Shown here piece after piece: positions 40,814 through 43,847 of a stretch of 43,847 nucleotides of DNA. The notes under the pieces are model-generated. The model saw only the letters and a list, made by a program, of their open reading frames with translations, searched no databases and was not told the DNA's origin. Source of the stretch: Gammaproteobacteria bacterium. Lineage in GTDB: Bacteria; Pseudomonadota; Gammaproteobacteria; Arenicellales; Spongiicolonaceae. Where the stretch lies: the NCBI GenBank assembly GCA_028817275.1, contig JAPPPZ010000115.1, forward strand, positions 1 to 43,847, read 5' to 3'. A program made the position numbers and the translations under genes. Each line of letters opens with the position of its first letter. The first letter of the stretch is position 1.

Positions 40814-41886
40814 CGCGTTTTTCGCATTCGCATGTAAGCGTGGACGTAATCCATCGCGTGGCCGGCCGGATGGCTGCGCACTGCGTCACCGTAGGCGCGG
40901 TAAAAGTCGTCCACAATCGCGCGGCGCTCACCCTCGGCGCGGGCGGTGGACAATGCGCCGTAAAAAACGCTCTCGCTCCAGGTGCGCAAAGTCGGGATGT
41001 AAGCCTCGGCAAATTTGCCGGCGTCACCATGCGCCTTAAAATCCGCGGCAAAAGGGCAGGGAACGATGCGTGTTTCCATCTCCAGCAGTTCCAGACCGGC
41101 CTGCGCCGCCGCACCCTCACCCTCCAGCGGCGCGCGGAATTCCTCCACCGTACGGTAGAACTGCGGCAAAGTCATGGCGCGGTATTCCTCTTCGGTGACG
41201 GCGCCCTCGTCCACAAAACGCCGCCACAGCGCATTGAATTGCGCAAACATGTTCACGCCGCCGGTGTTGCCAAGGTAGCGCCCCCGCCCGTCAATGCAAA
41301 ACACCACCAGCACCAGTTGCCCGCCCGGCGCCAACTCTTCGGCGCGATGCAGCAGAATCTTTTGCCAGTCGGCGCGCGCCTGGGCCGCGAATTTTTCCCG
41401 CTCATCCCCGGCTGCGCCCACCGCATGCACATGCGCCGCCAGGTCGCACGGCTTGCCGCTCAGCCAGTGCATGGCCGTCGCCGAAAATCCCAGGTGCAAA
41501 CTTCCCGGCGGCAAAATTGCATCATAAAAAGACGTCGCCGAGAACAACGTGTGCACACCGTCACCGCCGACATCCTGCACGATGTGCACCAGCGCATTAA
41601 AGTCATTGCGCAACTGGTCGGTGTACACCACCGCCACCGCCCCGCCAAACCGCTCCCGCACCGCCCCAACCGCCGCCCGCACCATGCCCAGCGAAGTCCC
41701 GCCGTCGGCACAGCCCATGTCGCTCATGGTGAACACGCCCGCCTTCACCGCCGCCGCCGGCACCTCGCCAATGGCGCGCACCACCAACGGCGCCGCGCCG
41801 TCAATCACATCCCGGGCCCCGGCCGTGGCCAGCGAATACCGCCCGCCGGCGGACATGGTGATGTTTTCGGCCTGGGAAGTGGACAT
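40810..41886 (-). CDS. SABATH-type carboxyl methyltransferase
   Basis: 358 residues. FTMSDMGCADGGTSLGMV (52-69) is the SAM site of the SABATH family (plant salicylate/jasmonate methyltransferases and bacterial relatives). YTDQLRNDFNALV, FSATSFYDAILPPGSLHLGFSATAMHWLS and LVLVVF also fit the family. These enzymes esterify carboxyl groups or methylate nitrogen on small acids; the acceptor is unknown here. It is the first gene of the metal-import operon (ATGA overlap with the binding protein), which is unusual and may point to a methylated metal-chelating acid. Near-leaderless promoter. Confidence 0.8.
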   Translation of the reverse strand: MSTSQAENITMSAGGRYSLATAGARDVIDGAAPLVVRAIGEVPAAAVKAGVFTMSDMGCADGGTSLGMVRAAVGAVRERFGGAVAVVYTDQLRNDFNALVHIVQDVGGDGVHTLFSATSFYDAILPPGSLHLGFSATAMHWLSGKPCDLAAHVHAVGAAGDEREKFAAQARADWQKILLHRAEELAPGGQLVLVVFCIDGRGRYLGNTGGVNMFAQFNALWRRFVDEGAVTEEEYRAMTLPQFYRTVEEFRAPLEGEGAAAQAGLELLEMETRIVPCPFAADFKAHGDAGKFAEAYIPTLRTWSESVFYGALSTARAEGERRAIVDDFYRAYGDAVRSHPAGHAMDYVHAYMRMRKTR

Positions 41887-41898
41887 GGTGCGACGGTA

Positions 41899-41907
41899 AA
41901 GATAGCA
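41899..41907 (-). promoter_or_regulatory. Extended -10 promoter TGCTATCTT of the metal operon
   Basis: Minus-strand TGCTATCTT ends 13 nt before the ATG at 41886 (predicted leader about 6 nt). No clear DtxR-type operator palindrome is seen around it. Confidence 0.45.
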
Positions 41908-41969
41908 GAACTGCGGCGGCGGCGGATTTGTTCACACTGCCCCGCCCGGCAAAAAGCGCAAATCACCGC

Positions 41970-42035
41970 CACCGCCATTTCCGCACCTGCAATCACCATT
42001 TCCACACTCCAGACCACCATCTCTGCATGTCCCGC
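41970..42035. repeat. Imperfect 21-24 bp tandem repeats in an intergenic region
   Basis: Three units beginning CACC (41970, 41994, 42015), each with a CAT(T/C)TC-type core, lie between the metal operon and the plus-strand methyltransferase gene. On the minus strand they would encode EMV.... heptads, but no credible gene covers them. They may be binding sites or remains of a coding repeat. Confidence 0.4.
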
Positions 42036-42051
42036 CACCGCTTTTTTGCGC

Positions 42052-42057
42052 TACACT
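42052..42057 (+). promoter_or_regulatory. Candidate -10 TACACT for the MunI-like system
   Basis: TACACT 46 nt before the methyltransferase ATG at 42104, right after the tandem repeats. Confidence 0.35.
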
Positions 42058-42103
42058 TCATCGCCCTGCCGCCCGGACAACCAACTTGCCGGTTTTTGCA
42101 ACA

Positions 42104-43132
42104 ATGAGCACGCCATCCGCGCATCGTTTCACCCGCCGCTTCGACGGCCGCGCATTGCCGCCGATGCATGTCGAGGGGCCGGCGTATAAACCGCCGTCGC
42201 CGTTGCAGCGCGGCGTGCAACCCGACCGCACTTTGGCGTCGCAGAATCAATGGTTCACCAAAGCGGAAGTCGCCGCGCATTGCGTCAGCGTCGCGCAGTC
42301 GGTGGCGCGCAAGTTGGGCAAGCGGTGGGGCGATTATCATTTTGTCGAGCCGAGCGCCGGCGATGGCCGGTTTTATGAATTGCTGCCGCCGGGCAAGCGC
42401 ACCGGCATCGACTTGTCGCCGCAATTCCCCGACGTCGAGCGGCACGATTTTCTCACCTGGTCGCCGCCGCGGCCGGGCCTATACGCGGTCATCGGCAACC
42501 CGCCTTTTGGCGTGCGCGGCGACTTGGCGCGCGCTTTCATCACCCGCGCCTGCATGTTCGCCGACTTGTGCGCGTTCATTCTGCCGGTCAGTTTTATGGA
42601 CGAACAGCGCGCCTACTTCCCCGGCTATGAACTGGCGCACCGCGAGGAATTACCCGGCGACAGTTTCGTCAACATCCGCGGCCACGAATCCAAAACCGCC
42701 GGGCAAGGCGCCATCAACACCTGCTTCAATGTGTGGTCAGCCGGCAACGCGCCGCGCCCGCCGCGCTTCGATTATGTATGCGCCGACCATGTGCGCGTGG
42801 CGGCATGCAACTTCCCGCAGGACCCGGCCGCCTTCATCAAAGCGCACGATGTTTTCATCAAAGCGCGGTACTACGGCGGCGCCAAAGTCAGCGCCAAGTT
42901 CGACGATGTCAAGAGCCGCAGGTCGCATTATGTCGTCGGCATAAAAATCAACGGCCGCGGCCGGAAAACCGCCCTCGCCAAAATCATGCAAATCGATTGG
43001 AGCGACTACCATACCAAGGCGATGAATGGTTCGTTCAGCATCACCTTGAAGAGCGTGCGCAAGGCAATGTTCGATATCGGCTTGGCCCGGCAGATGGCGG
43101 CTGGCGGCAAAGAAAACCAAAGTTTGCTATAA
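42104..43132 (+). CDS. N6-adenine-type DNA methyltransferase of the MunI-like system
   Basis: 342 residues from the ATG at 42104 (an upstream TTG at 42086 is also in frame). SAM motif EPSAGDGRFYELL (about 86-98) comes before the catalytic NPPFG (about 135-139), the gamma-class order of N6-adenine methylases. FILPVSFM and GHESKTAGQGAINTCF follow; the C-terminal third (KARYYGGAKVSAKF) probably contacts DNA. It is 50 bp upstream of a MunI-like nuclease and presumably protects the same site. A promoter for the nuclease overlaps its stop codon. Confidence 0.82.
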   Translation: MSTPSAHRFTRRFDGRALPPMHVEGPAYKPPSPLQRGVQPDRTLASQNQWFTKAEVAAHCVSVAQSVARKLGKRWGDYHFVEPSAGDGRFYELLPPGKRTGIDLSPQFPDVERHDFLTWSPPRPGLYAVIGNPPFGVRGDLARAFITRACMFADLCAFILPVSFMDEQRAYFPGYELAHREELPGDSFVNIRGHESKTAGQGAINTCFNVWSAGNAPRPPRFDYVCADHVRVAACNFPQDPAAFIKAHDVFIKARYYGGAKVSAKFDDVKSRRSHYVVGIKINGRGRKTALAKIMQIDWSDYHTKAMNGSFSITLKSVRKAMFDIGLARQMAAGGKENQSLL

Positions 43133-43133
43133 T
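43125..43133 (+). promoter_or_regulatory. Extended -10 promoter TGCTATAAT for the MunI-like nuclease
   Basis: A perfect TGnTATAAT overlaps the methyltransferase stop codon; the predicted leader to the ATG at 43187 is about 47 nt. A separate promoter allows the nuclease to be timed apart from the methylase. Confidence 0.6.
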
Positions 43134-43186
43134 CCTTGGTGTGCGCCGCCGGCTCGAACGTCCATTCACAACTAACTGGTAAACAC

Positions 43187-43729
43187 ATGCACCTCTCAAA
43201 TCAACCGCGAGAATTTTTATCTTTGCGGAACAATTGGCAAGCCGAAGCAAATCAGCGCGGCCGCACCAGTGAGTCCAAATTTGACGACGTGATGAGTCAA
43301 ATTTTTGCCGCCGAAGGCTTCGACTATTACGTCCTGCATCGCAAAGTACGACATCTGAAAAGGTTATATGGTCCGCACAATCGGTGGGGTGTGGTGCCAG
43401 ATTCCGCAGTGGAAAATACGCGGACCAAGCGAACTGTTTTCGTTGAAGTCAAGCGGCAGCGTGCGCGTGGAAATGCGCACGAACGTGCGTGCAAATTTTT
43501 TGCGCCCGGCCTTGTGACCAAAGCGCGTGAAATTGGCAATATTCGTCCGGAGCACTACCCGTTTTTCTGGATTTTCACCAATGGTATGGCGGAGGATGAA
43601 AAATACCGGTCTGCAATTTCGTTCTGGTTTAACTCGCCGAAATCAAAGAATCACTATTTGCTTTGGAACAAGACACCGTTGCAATTGCTGGACTTTTTCC
43701 AAAACAGCATGCGCCCTGTGCTTGATTAA
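43187..43729 (+). CDS. MunI-like type II restriction endonuclease
   Basis: 180 residues from the ATG at 43187. RWGVVPDSAVENT, VEVKRQ and RGNAHERACKFFAPGL match my memory of MunI (WGVSPDFAIENT, GEIKRQ, GNAHERSCKLFTPGL). The catalytic set D72, E87 and K89 has the same spacing as D83, E98 and K100 in MunI. The C-terminal ISFWF...YLLW..TPLQLLDFF also aligns. It is about 20 residues shorter, lacking two surface loops. MunI cuts CAATTG; the same target is a reasonable prediction, not proof. Base composition is more AT-rich than most of the window. An in-frame TTG at 43136 is an alternative start but lies on the promoter. Confidence 0.9.
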   Translation: MHLSNQPREFLSLRNNWQAEANQRGRTSESKFDDVMSQIFAAEGFDYYVLHRKVRHLKRLYGPHNRWGVVPDSAVENTRTKRTVFVEVKRQRARGNAHERACKFFAPGLVTKAREIGNIRPEHYPFFWIFTNGMAEDEKYRSAISFWFNSPKSKNHYLLWNKTPLQLLDFFQNSMRPVLD

Positions 43730-43788
43730 CACATCCCAGCGATATATCCGAACCGCCGTGCGGATAATGAGTGGCGGCCCTAAGCGCC

Positions 43789-43847
43789 TCAAACCGGCTC
43801 GGCGCAGCAGTACCAGGCTTCGGACATGCGCGGGATGGGGCGGTCGC
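43789..43847 (-). CDS. C-terminal end of an unidentified gene, partial
   Basis: A minus-strand frame entering from the right edge reads DRPIPRMSEAWYCCAEPV and stops at 43789-43791. Residue mix looks like protein, but 19 codons are too few to name it. It would converge on the MunI-like gene. Between them (43730-43788) I see only a short ATCCG/CGGAT inverted repeat. Confidence 0.3.
   Translation of the reverse strand, partial: DRPIPRMSEAWYCCAEPV

Noticed and set aside
41970-42035. CRISPR-like array
   Set aside because: Only three imperfect units with no spacers and no cas genes.
40840-42189. 449-aa plus-strand frame opposite the SABATH-like gene
   Set aside because: His/Arg-rich antisense frame with no recognisable domain.

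Overview
The window comes from a GC-rich proteobacterial chromosome, most likely a gammaproteobacterium. The support for this is the rpmB-rpmG pair, a Prc tail-specific protease, AvtA, an Xni-type 5' nuclease, infA and a DesA-type acyl desaturase. No rRNA, tRNA, CRISPR array, integrase, transposase or phage structural gene was seen. A host-associated or marine uncultivated lineage is possible, judging from several restriction systems, Calx-beta surface proteins and non-pyrrolysine MttB-type proteins, but that is inference.

Layout. (a) 1-5.7 kb, minus strand: the 5' end of a giant secreted Calx-beta repeat protein that runs off the left edge, preceded by three small related proteins, at least two of them membrane-anchored. 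(b) 5.8-11.4 kb, plus strand: iron alcohol dehydrogenase, ChaC-like gamma-glutamylcyclotransferase, prc, avtA, rpmB, rpmG. (c) 11.4-18.5 kb: a DNA methyltransferase with a nuclease-like C-terminus and a small-molecule methyltransferase, then an ornithine-cyclodeaminase-family gene diverging from a three-gene overlapping operon (M24 hydrolase without metal ligands, polysaccharide deacetylase, MttB-like methyltransferase). (d) 18.5-22 kb: a small unknown protein, a DUF2335 membrane protein split over two frames at a possible programmed -1 frameshift, an HNH nuclease, class I aldolase and xni. (e) 22-24 kb: a more AT-rich NotI-like restriction-modification pair. (f) 24-28.3 kb, minus strand: desaturase, infA, a second Calx-beta protein with a barrel-like C-terminus, two tiny membrane proteins and a 5'-nucleotidase. 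(g) 28.3-37.4 kb, minus strand: a single-chain type IIG restriction-modification enzyme whose stop overlaps the start of an AddB-like nuclease, which in turn overlaps an AddA-like helicase-nuclease. (h) 37.5-41.9 kb, minus strand: a SABATH-type methyltransferase leading a metal ABC transporter operon whose permease is fused to a DtxR-family repressor. (i) 42.1-43.7 kb, plus strand: an adenine-type DNA methyltransferase and a MunI-like restriction enzyme, then the end of an unidentified gene.

How the genes work together. Four separate DNA-modification or restriction loci lie among housekeeping genes within 44 kb. The coupling of a type IIG enzyme to an AddAB-like helicase-nuclease suggests cut-and-degrade defence or cut-and-repair. 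The metal operon looks self-regulating through its fused repressor. Many promoters share an extended -10 (TGnTATAnT-like), and several sit so close to the start codon that the mRNAs would be leaderless or nearly so.
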